A stretch of 14,417 bases of DNA from assembly GCA_021816545.1 (NCBI GenBank), contig JAKAXP010000030.1:1-14417 (forward strand). Reading direction: 5' to 3'. The position numbers were made by a program, and so were the translations under genes. Positions 7,412 through 14,417 of the stretch are shown here, one piece after another. Source of the stretch: Bacteroidota bacterium. Its GTDB lineage: Bacteria > Bacteroidota > Bacteroidia > Bacteroidales > VadinHA17. The notes below the pieces were generated by a model. The model ran no database searches. It saw only the letters and a list, made by a program, of their open reading frames with translations, and was not told the DNA's origin. The first letter of the stretch is position 1. Each line of letters starts with the position of its first letter.

Positions 7412-7424
7412 AGTTCTGTAGTGT

Positions 7425-10400
7425 TTAGAATGATACATTTACCCCTACAGTCATAATCCTCGACGGTGTATAGAGGTTGTCAGAGGTACCGGCAAACGAT
7501 GCCTGCGGATCAAGTCCCACCCTTGAATTGATCAGGTAGAGGTTTTCACCGCTGACCCATATTCTTGCACCGCCAAGGTTAGCCTTCTGAACAAGGCTTG
7601 TTGGCAGGGTGTAACTCAGCGTAACAGCCTTGATGTTGAAGAATGAAGCATCAACCAGCCAGCGGTCTGAAGCAGCTCCGAAAGGTGTTCTCTTGCTGTA
7701 GTCAAGCCTTGGCACGTTTGTAATGTCGCCTGGTTTCTGCCAGCGGTCGAGTATGTCAACATGGAGAGCATTCCCATAGTTACCTGAATGCATCAGTGAT
7801 GCATAGGCACCGTCATAGATAAGGCCGCCAACCTGGAAAGTACCGAGGATACTTAGCTCGAGGCCCTTGTAGCTGAAGGTGCTTGTTATACCTCCCATCA
7901 GGTCTGGAATTGCAGTACCTGCATAGTGGTACTTCGCATTGTTTTCACTGGTACTTACGGTATCGGTTTCATTTATAATCCTCAGGTTTGATCCCTGGGT
8001 TGCAAAGTCCTTGATGTTGGCATCATACAATGCAGCTCCGTCAGCGGGGTCAACACCGTAATAGTCACGCAGCCAGAAATCGTAAATCGAGTGTCCGACC
8101 ATAAGCTTCTTGGTACCGCTGATGATCTCTTCCTGCGGAAGTTTTGTTATCTCATTCTTGACTGTGGAAACGTTGAAGTCAATGTTCCACCTGAAGTTGG
8201 CTTTCTTAACTACATCAACGCCAATCCTGGCTTCGATGCCCTCGTTATACATGGCACCGACGTTCTGGTCCTGGCTGGTGATACCGCTTGAAGAAGGCAG
8301 GGGAACTGCAAAGAGCAGGTTGGATGATACCCTGTGGTAAAACTCAACTGTTCCTGTCACCCTCTTCAGGAGTGAAAACTCAAGTGCAACGTCAAATGCA
8401 TTATTCGATTCCCATGTTAGCTTCTCATTGGAAAGGGAAGCCTGCAGGAATCCTGGCTCGTTGGCGTTGTTGACACCAATATTGTAAAGTGCCTGCCATG
8501 CATAGTAGCCGATGCCAGCATCATTACCGGTAGAACCGTATGAAGCCCTGAGCTTGGCCATATCAATCCAGCTGATTGCCTTGATGAAGTTCTCTGCATC
8601 AAGACGCCATGCAGCACTGACTGACCAGAAATCACCCCAGCGGTTTTCACTGTAGAACTTCGATGAACCGTCACGGCGGTATGATGCCGAGAAGAAGTAT
8701 TTCTCACGGAAGTCATAGTTCAGACGGGTGAAGTAACCCTCACTGCGGTATTTGTCAGTATAGGACTCAAGGTCATTTGTTGTTGTGAAGTTGATGAGCT
8801 CTGTGTTGCCGTCAACAATCAGCCCCTGCCTGAAGCCCCTGAAGTAATTGTATGTATAGTCATAGCTTTCATGCCCCAGGAGGATGCTTACTGAATGATC
8901 ATCGAACAGGGTCTTGCTGTAGTTGAGCAACTGGTTGATAGTATAGTTGGTGGTGAGTGAGTTTAAACGCTCGCCCCTTCCTGCCGGAGCACCGTCACCT
9001 ACCGTCTTGTTTTCAAAGCCTGAATAGTTATAGGCTGAAACGTCCGAGCTCACGTTGACAGTAAATTTGAAATCCTTGAGGAAGAAAATATCCATGTAGG
9101 TCCTGGCGCTGAGCACATTTCTCCTGTACAGGTCATCATTCCAGAGGGTTTCAGCAACAACATGCCTGCCAGGGCTGGCGCCTGCCGGCCTCGGGGGAAG
9201 TCCGACAAGGTTGCCGAGGTCATAGATGTATTCACCTTCCTCGTCAAGCATGTAATCACCGGTTGTGGGATCATGTGCGTATACCGGGTAGATCGGTCCC
9301 ATATTCCTCGTGAAGAAGAACGGGTTGATGTAGGAAGTACCGCCTGATGTGTAGGCTGTATTTGAATTGGTCATAGTACCTGAAAGGTTAAGACCTGTCC
9401 TGACCCACTTTTTGGGCTGAGTGTTTACATTTATCCTGCCCGTGAAACGACGGTAGTCTGACTTGAGCACATAACCGTTATCATTGAGGTAACCCAGTGA
9501 TACGTAGTAGTCGTTCTTATCTGAACCACCGTTGAAGGTGAGTCCATAATCAGACCTGTGACCCATCCTCATGATTGGTGACTGCCAGTCAAGATCGGAG
9601 GCATAATCACCGAGGATTTTTGCATTGGCATTGAGTTTGCCGTCAGTTCCGACAATTGCATTGTCAGCGACAGTGGTGATGTTGTAACCAACAAGTGTTT
9701 TCAGGTTATTGGTTGCATTCTGGGCAGCAGTAGCCGGAGCGACTGGTGTTGAGGCATATACCTGGCTGTAGTAGTTTGATTCCCACATCAGCGGATAGTA
9801 CTCGAGTGCACTGACCCTTTCGTATTCAGGAATAGCCCTGGTGCTGATACCCTGGGTCATCGTGAAGTTCATTGATGCCCTGTCCTTGTTTCCTCTTTTG
9901 GTGGTAATCATCACAACACCGTTTGCTGCCCTGTTCCCGTAGATTGCTGTTGAAGCAGCATCCTTGAGGATCGATATGCTCTCAATGTCATTGCTGTTAA
10001 GGTTTGCGATGGTACCTGTATAGGGAACACCGTCAACGACATAGAGAGGTGAATTGCTGGCCGAGACTGACCCGAAGCCGCGGATACGCAGATCCTGGGC
10101 TGAACCGGGCTGGCCGCTTGCAGAAGTCATCTGGATACCGGGGTTGGTACCTTCAATGGCGCTGGTGACGTTTGTTACAGGCCTCGTTTCAATCTTTTTG
10201 CTGTCTACCTGGGCTGCAGCTCCGGTAAATTGCTCCTTCCGGGCGGTACCGTAGGCAATCACAACCACTTCATCCATTGCAACGAGATCAGGAACAAGAG
10301 TCACATTGATCCTCGTTCTGCCGTTTATGGGTACAACCTGCGTCTGCATCCCGATGAACGAGAATTCGAGCGCTGAGGCATCCCTTGGAACCTGCAGGGA

Positions 10401-10580
10401 GTAAGCTCCGTCCGGTCCTGTCACTCCACCGAGTGTAAGCCCCTGCACCTTGACGGTTACACCCGGCAGCGGAAGCCCGTCCTCCGAGCTGGTGACCACA
10501 CCGGTAATCTGTACTGTCTGACCTGCAGCAAACAGGCCTGTAACCATCAACAGTACAAACATCATTAAGTGTTTTCTCAT
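7425..10580 (-). CDS. SusC/RagA-family TonB-dependent outer-membrane transporter (pair 1)
   Basis: This is the outer-membrane barrel that imports an oligomeric nutrient captured by its SusD partner, driven by TonB-ExbBD. The 1051-residue product has a signal peptide (about 1-20, ending AAG before QT). A carboxypeptidase-regulatory-like beta domain follows (about 23-98), then the TonB-box region MDEVVVIAYG (102-111). The plug carries RIRGFGSVSASNSPLYVVDGVP (165-186) and the hallmark SISILKDAASTAIYGNRAANGVVMITTKRG (201-230). The beta-barrel runs to the terminal GVNVSF, whose final Phe fits BAM recognition. No STN signalling domain precedes the regulatory-like domain, so it is a transporter rather than a transducer to an anti-sigma factor. 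The susD1 gene follows after 13 bp. Upstream lies an A/T-rich region with a -7-like box and the terminator of the preceding pair. The gene is complete; the substrate (glycan or peptide) is not readable. Confidence 0.96.
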   Translation of the reverse strand: MRKHLMMFVLLMVTGLFAAGQTVQITGVVTSSEDGLPLPGVTVKVQGLTLGGVTGPDGAYSLQVPRDASALEFSFIGMQTQVVPINGRTRINVTLVPDLVAMDEVVVIAYGTARKEQFTGAAAQVDSKKIETRPVTNVTSAIEGTNPGIQMTSASGQPGSAQDLRIRGFGSVSASNSPLYVVDGVPYTGTIANLNSNDIESISILKDAASTAIYGNRAANGVVMITTKRGNKDRASMNFTMTQGISTRAIPEYERVSALEYYPLMWESNYYSQVYASTPVAPATAAQNATNNLKTLVGYNITTVADNAIVGTDGKLNANAKILGDYASDLDWQSPIMRMGHRSDYGLTFNGGSDKNDYYVSLGYLNDNGYVLKSDYRRFTGRINVNTQPKKWVRTGLNLSGTMTNSNTAYTSGGTSYINPFFFTRNMGPIYPVYAHDPTTGDYMLDEEGEYIYDLGNLVGLPPRPAGASPGRHVVAETLWNDDLYRRNVLSARTYMDIFFLKDFKFTVNVSSDVSAYNYSGFENKTVGDGAPAGRGERLNSLTTNYTINQLLNYSKTLFDDHSVSILLGHESYDYTYNYFRGFRQGLIVDGNTELINFTTTNDLESYTDKYRSEGYFTRLNYDFREKYFFSASYRRDGSSKFYSENRWGDFWSVSAAWRLDAENFIKAISWIDMAKLRASYGSTGNDAGIGYYAWQALYNIGVNNANEPGFLQASLSNEKLTWESNNAFDVALEFSLLKRVTGTVEFYHRVSSNLLFAVPLPSSSGITSQDQNVGAMYNEGIEARIGVDVVKKANFRWNIDFNVSTVKNEITKLPQEEIISGTKKLMVGHSIYDFWLRDYYGVDPADGAALYDANIKDFATQGSNLRIINETDTVSTSENNAKYHYAGTAIPDLMGGITSTFSYKGLELSILGTFQVGGLIYDGAYASLMHSGNYGNALHVDILDRWQKPGDITNVPRLDYSKRTPFGAASDRWLVDASFFNIKAVTLSYTLPTSLVQKANLGGARIWVSGENLYLINSRVGLDPQASFAGTSDNLYTPSRIMTVGVNVSF

Positions 10581-10632
10581 AAGGTTAAAATTTTAGGTTA
10601 ATTGGGTTTAGGATGATTTTACTTCATCTGCT

Positions 10633-10640
10633 CAAATATA
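10633..10640 (-). promoter_or_regulatory. Putative -7 box for susC1-susD1
   Basis: Read on the minus strand this is TATATTTG, which fits TAnnTTTG, 52 bp upstream of the susC1 start. A TTTG at 10652-10655 lies only 11 bp further upstream, too close for a normal -33 element. In such A/T-rich DNA a chance match is possible. The terminator upstream of it makes some promoter here likely. Confidence 0.35.
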
Positions 10641-10738
10641 TATTAAATTTTCAAATATCCTAATCTCAATAAAGGTGTTATAAATCATACATATATTTAA
10701 CTGATCACGTCTGTATTAACAGATTTGCAGACTGCCTG

Positions 10739-10771
10739 AAAAAAAAGCCGCCCCAGCTGTGGAGGCGGCTT
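10739..10771 (-). terminator. Intrinsic terminator after susD2
   Basis: On the minus strand an 8-bp stem, AAGCCGCC (10771-10764) with GGCGGCTT (10752-10745), closes an 11-base loop that can add three more pairs (CCA with TGG). It is followed by a run of T (complement of the A run at 10739-10746, partly shared with the stem). It starts 23 bp beyond the susD2 stop and should separate the susC2-susD2 transcript from susC1-susD1. Confidence 0.88.
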
Positions 10772-10794
10772 ATTCTAATAATTAAATCCGCTAA

Positions 10795-12264
10795 TTAGTT
10801 AGTCATAAGCTTGTTGTAGCTTCTTTCACTGTCAGGGACAGGCCAGAAATAAGCCTGTGAGGTTGAAGGAACTGCACCTACACTTCCGAATACTGTACTA
10901 ACCTTGCCCGGAATTGTGAGGCCAAGACGCATCAGGTCCATGTTCCGCATCCCTTCCCCAAGGAACTCCATGTTTCTCTCCTGAAGAATTGCTGTATAGA
11001 AATCAGTTGCAGATGCGAAACTGGCAAGGGTGTAACCACCGGTTGCGAAGGAACGGGTCCTGACTGCATTGAGCAGGTCAACTGCGGCCTGGGTTACCGT
11101 ATTACCGCTGCGAACCAGTGCCTCTGCACGGTTGAGGAGAACTTCAGACCACCTGATCACAGGTGCCCAGTCAGCCCTGGTAGCCTGATCCCTGTACTTT
11201 GTCAGGTAAGGAACACCTCCAACGGTTGCCATCATGACCTTCCTTGCGTCTGTTGCATCCATAGCATCATATAGTGAACCGGCACCTGTAACAAGGTAGT
11301 ATGATTCACCTGAGCCAGAGCCGAAATAGTGGGCAAGGTGGTTCTGAGTACCGGCGTTGTTGTCTGCGGTGTGAGGCATCGAAAAGATTGTCTCAAGCGT
11401 TGCATGAGGCGATGCAAATATTGATGCGTAGTTTGCAGTAAGCGTGTTTGCCACACCTGAAGTTGCCGTAAACGGTGCTGCAGCAGGAACGATCTTTGCT
11501 GACTCGGTTGCAACTGCGGTCCAGTTCTGCATGTGCAGGTAAACCCTTGTTTTATATGCAATGATCGTATTCTTGTGGATCCTCGTGATATTAAGACTGG
11601 TAGTGCTGTAATTTGCAACTGCCATTCCTTCAGCATCATTCAGGTCCTTAAGAATCTGGGTGTAAACTTCTGCAACTGTACTTGGAGCCAGGTCATTGCC
11701 TTCAGCTGACTTGTTGGCAACCAGCCTGAGTGGAACGCCGCGGTTGGCGCCGTTACCCATATGATAAGGCTTGCCGTACATCTGGATCAGGTCAAAGTAG
11801 CATATAGCCCTGATTGTCAGAGCCTCACTCTTGTACTGGTTGAACTGAGCTTCTGTCAGGAATGTAAGTTTACCGGCATCCCATGCAGCAATAAGTCCTT
11901 CAAGGAAGACGTTGACTACGTTTACTGTCTGGTAGGTGTTGTTCCAGAAGTTCTGAACCTCGTTGGTTGAACTGATAACCGAATGGTTCCAGGTGGCAAA
12001 AAGTGTCACAAGGTTGGAACTGTTCGGAAGAAAGTTGTCACACCTGAGATCATTGTAAGCCTGGAAACGGCCACCAAGGTGCCATCCGTTCTTGAGAGAA
12101 GCGTACATGCCGTTTACCTGGGCATCGATCCTGTCCTTCGTGTCAAATACCGTAAGATCAGAAAGGGAAGTTATCGGTGCCGGATTCATCCATTCATCCT
12201 TGGAGCATCCGGTTATCAACAATATTATGGTTAATATTATTGAACCTTTTATAATGTTTTTCAT
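10795..12264 (-). CDS. SusD/RagB-family nutrient-binding outer-membrane lipoprotein (pair 2)
   Basis: This is a surface lipoprotein partner of the adjacent SusC barrel, 489 residues, starting at ATG 12264-12262. The signal peptide MKNIIKGSIILTIILLITGC ends in a lipobox with Cys20. SKDEW follows, a good fit to the Bacteroidota lipoprotein export signal (Lys then two acidic residues close behind the cysteine), which marks surface exposure. Family motifs are SEALTIRAICYFDLIQMYGKPY (residues 146-167) in the helical-repeat part, the C-terminal ERNMEFLGEGMRNMDLMRLG (about 429-448) and the late FWPVPDSE, which resembles the usual SusD ending. It starts 21 bp after the susC2 stop and is followed by an intrinsic terminator. 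Sequence and length differ clearly from the SusD of pair 1, so this is not a recent duplication. Confidence 0.94.
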   Translation of the reverse strand: MKNIIKGSIILTIILLITGCSKDEWMNPAPITSLSDLTVFDTKDRIDAQVNGMYASLKNGWHLGGRFQAYNDLRCDNFLPNSSNLVTLFATWNHSVISSTNEVQNFWNNTYQTVNVVNVFLEGLIAAWDAGKLTFLTEAQFNQYKSEALTIRAICYFDLIQMYGKPYHMGNGANRGVPLRLVANKSAEGNDLAPSTVAEVYTQILKDLNDAEGMAVANYSTTSLNITRIHKNTIIAYKTRVYLHMQNWTAVATESAKIVPAAAPFTATSGVANTLTANYASIFASPHATLETIFSMPHTADNNAGTQNHLAHYFGSGSGESYYLVTGAGSLYDAMDATDARKVMMATVGGVPYLTKYRDQATRADWAPVIRWSEVLLNRAEALVRSGNTVTQAAVDLLNAVRTRSFATGGYTLASFASATDFYTAILQERNMEFLGEGMRNMDLMRLGLTIPGKVSTVFGSVGAVPSTSQAYFWPVPDSERSYNKLMTN

Positions 12265-12285
12265 ATCTGATTCTCGATTAATTAG

Positions 12286-14417
12286 TTAAAAACTTACATT
12301 CACCCCGAAGGTATAAGTCCTGGCCTGCGGTGCAGTGTTCCTGTCAACGCCGGGAGCCAGGTTGGAGTCAGTGTTTGTTGAAACTTCAGGGTCAGAACCG
12401 GAATACTTCGTAAACACGTATGCGTTGAAGACCTGGGCGTAAACCCTGATCCTTTCTATATTCACCACACCGGGAAGAATATTCTTGAAGGTGTACCCGG
12501 CAGATACGTTCCTTATTTTCAGGTAGTCACCCTTCTCAATGTTCTCTGTGATCGGGAATGCGGAACCGTTTGAGACGTTGTCGTTCATGACAGGTTTCGG
12601 GATGTTTGTGATATCACCCGGCTTCTTCCATGCGGTTTCATATACCTCAATCGAGTTGTTCCACCACCTCTGGTCCCTGGTTCCTGCCTTGGATCCTGAA
12701 TAAACATAGAATCCGAATGCATATGTCAGGTTTAATGCTACGTCAAATCCCCTGAATTCCAGGTTATTGTCAATACCTCCGTAGTATTTGGGAAGCGGTG
12801 AAGCCCATGCTTTGGCATCATTGGCAGTACTGACTGCCGGGGCAACTGAACCGTCTGACCTGTAGGTCCACCTGTTGGCTGCAGGAGCTGAATGATCGTA
12901 AAGGATCTCCTGACCTGCGGCATTCACATATATCCTGCGGCCTGTCTGCGGATCAACCCCGCGGGTCTCAACTGCAAGAAGGTTACCAACCGGCAGCCCC
13001 ACAACTGTAATGTTTGTGGTTTCAAGATCTGCGGTTGTTGTCCTGATCTCGTTAACTCCCGGTGCAAGCTCCGTAACTTCATTCTTCAGAGCCGTGAAGT
13101 TAAAGTTGGTTGTCCAGTTGAAGTTGGGCTTGGTGATGTTGAAGCTTGTCAGAGAGAACTCAAAGCCCTTGTTGTACATCGAACCTACGTTTGCCGGTAT
13201 AGAGTTTCCGGGGATACCTTTTGAAGGTGCCTGGGGAACGTTCAGGATCAGGTTGTTGACGTCATTGTAGAAGTAGTTGAGGTCAGCCTGGAGCCTGTCA
13301 TTGAGAAGACCAAAGCTGAGACCAACGTCATACTTGTCGCTGGTTTCCCACTTGAGACTCGAGTTTCCTGCCTGTGAGAAGTAAAGTGTCGGCAGTGCGC
13401 CGTAGAGGCCTGAACTGTAAAGGAAGAGCGAGCTGTAGTTGCCGATACCGAACATGTTGCCGACTCGGCCGTAGCTGAGCTTGAGTCTCATATCGGAGAA
13501 TATCTCATTCAGGGCGGAGTTGGCAATGAAGCCTTCGTTGGAGATGTTCCACATGAATGAAACGCCACCGAAGTTACCCCACTTATTGTCCTTTGAGAGG
13601 CCGCTGTAACCGTCACGACGGAAGCTTCCCTCCAGGTAGTATTTCTTGTCCCAGTTAGCAGCAATACGGCCGAAATACGACTCATAGAAGTTTTCGCCGT
13701 AGCCGCCGCCCGGTACACTACCTGTAGTCCACGAGCCGGCAAAGGTGGTAAAGAACGGGTCTGAAACGCCGGTTTTTGTGGCGTTCCAGCTGCTTCCCAC
13801 TGTGCGCTGCTGCTCAATACCTGCAAGGAGACTGATATTGAAACGCTCGATCAGGGTCATGTTGTAGCTGGCAGTGTTGGTCCAGGTCCACCTCTTGTCC
13901 TTGCCGGTCCAGTTGTAGGCATAACCGTTATATGAATAACCGTCACCACCTATCGGAGACCAGAATGTGGTTGTCTCCCTGGCGAGGTTGTCCATACCGT
14001 ACTGTGTCTTCAGAATGAAGCCCTTTACCGGTTCGAGGCTGGCTGAAACTGTTGCAAGCAACCTGTCTGATTCGGTGGTGTGCTTGTTGGTTGCAAAAAT
14101 CTGGCCGGGGTTGTGATAACCGAGGCCTGCTGCCAGGCCTGTACCCATGCCACCGATACCTCCTGCATAAAGGTTCCAGGAACCGTCATTCAGTTTCGGG
14201 CCAATTATCGGAGGAAGAACAAATGCAAGACGTGCAGCACCTGCAGTTGCAAAGCTTGATCCTGTGTTGGGTGACTCGGTGTAACCGTTTGTATAGGCCA
14301 CGTTGGCACCGATTGTCAGATACTTGTTGATTTTATGGTCAACGTTCATCCTGGCGTTCTTCCTGTTGTAGAAGTTATTCTTAACCATACCGTTCTGGTC
14401 AGTGTAGCCCAAGATCG
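12286..14417 (-). CDS. SusC/RagA-family TonB-dependent transporter, 5'-truncated by window edge (pair 2)
   Basis: The last 709 residues are visible and the frame stays open to the right edge, so the true start lies outside. A TTG near 14412 is an internal leucine codon, not a start. The missing part, about 300-400 residues by family length, would hold the signal peptide, regulatory-like domain, TonB box and plug. The visible part begins near the first barrel strands (NARMNVDHKINKYLTIGANVAYT). It shows alternating aromatic barrel strands, GSFRRDGYSGLSKDNKWGNFGGVSFMWNIS, the typical LKLSYGRVGN and LKWETSDKYDVGLSFGLLNDRL segments, and the C-terminal YTFGVNVSF with final Phe. The susD2 gene follows 21 bp after its stop, giving the standard SusC-SusD order. 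It is quite different in sequence from the SusC of pair 1. Whether the missing part contains an STN domain is unknown. Confidence 0.95.
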   Translation of the reverse strand, partial: ILGYTDQNGMVKNNFYNRKNARMNVDHKINKYLTIGANVAYTNGYTESPNTGSSFATAGAARLAFVLPPIIGPKLNDGSWNLYAGGIGGMGTGLAAGLGYHNPGQIFATNKHTTESDRLLATVSASLEPVKGFILKTQYGMDNLARETTTFWSPIGGDGYSYNGYAYNWTGKDKRWTWTNTASYNMTLIERFNISLLAGIEQQRTVGSSWNATKTGVSDPFFTTFAGSWTTGSVPGGGYGENFYESYFGRIAANWDKKYYLEGSFRRDGYSGLSKDNKWGNFGGVSFMWNISNEGFIANSALNEIFSDMRLKLSYGRVGNMFGIGNYSSLFLYSSGLYGALPTLYFSQAGNSSLKWETSDKYDVGLSFGLLNDRLQADLNYFYNDVNNLILNVPQAPSKGIPGNSIPANVGSMYNKGFEFSLTSFNITKPNFNWTTNFNFTALKNEVTELAPGVNEIRTTTADLETTNITVVGLPVGNLLAVETRGVDPQTGRRIYVNAAGQEILYDHSAPAANRWTYRSDGSVAPAVSTANDAKAWASPLPKYYGGIDNNLEFRGFDVALNLTYAFGFYVYSGSKAGTRDQRWWNNSIEVYETAWKKPGDITNIPKPVMNDNVSNGSAFPITENIEKGDYLKIRNVSAGYTFKNILPGVVNIERIRVYAQVFNAYVFTKYSGSDPEVSTNTDSNLAPGVDRNTAPQARTYTFGVNVSF

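Noticed and set aside
7412..7438. Upstream ATG start for SusD1 at 7438
   Set aside because: It would overlap the susC1 coding end and place nine polar residues ahead of an otherwise standard lipoprotein signal peptide; ATG 7411 fits better.
14410..14412. TTG near the right edge as start of the second SusC
   Set aside because: The frame is open through the window edge and the product lacks signal peptide, TonB box and plug, so this is an internal leucine codon.
1..14417. Search for CRISPR arrays, tRNA or rRNA genes, insertion sequences and phage or defence genes
   Set aside because: I saw no regularly spaced repeats, no RNA gene signatures and no transposase, integrase, nuclease or toxin-like reading frames; the coding space is fully used by the genes listed.

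Overview
The window looks like ordinary chromosomal DNA from a member of the Bacteroidota, probably order Bacteroidales or a relative. The evidence is two tandem SusC/SusD-type outer-membrane pairs, lipoprotein signals followed by Bacteroidota-style acidic export signals, promoter-like TAnnTTTG boxes, A/T-rich leaders with little Shine-Dalgarno, and a short-linker FtsK of the type common in this phylum. The genus cannot be fixed from the sequence alone. I found no rRNA, tRNA, CRISPR array, insertion sequence, integrase or phage gene. No stretch over 300 bases lacks a gene.

Left part (1-1735, minus strand): a carbamate kinase gene (arcC) is followed 94 bp later by an ornithine carbamoyltransferase gene (argF/arcB type) that runs off the left edge. 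Together these enzymes convert citrulline plus phosphate to ornithine and carbamoyl phosphate, and then to ATP, ammonia and CO2. This suggests arginine/citrulline fermentation more than arginine synthesis, but no arginine deiminase is in view.

Middle part (1897-5862, plus strand): an unidentified lipoprotein with a CGFNC pair comes first, then a complete FtsK DNA translocase. A LolA-like periplasmic lipoprotein carrier starts one base after the ftsK stop. A 46-residue single-span membrane ORF follows LolA and has not been matched to a known family. The block ends at a strong hairpin (5868-5890) that can serve as terminator for both this block and the convergent Sus block.

Right part (5918-14417, minus strand): two SusC-SusD pairs lie in tandem, read right to left as susC2 (5' end beyond the window), susD2, terminator, susC1, susD1. 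Each pair should form an outer-membrane transporter: a TonB-dependent barrel with a surface lipoprotein lid that takes up oligomeric nutrients (glycans or peptides). No glycoside hydrolase, peptidase, sulfatase or regulator is visible, so the substrate cannot be named. The hairpin and promoter-like box between the pairs suggest two transcription units.

I do not see a clear previously undescribed system. The items most worth a second look are the arcC-OTC pair in a phylum known for using a different transcarbamylase, the small membrane ORF after lolA, the unidentified lipoprotein, the short GCCGAC-rich intergenic repeat, and the two differing Sus pairs without enzymes.
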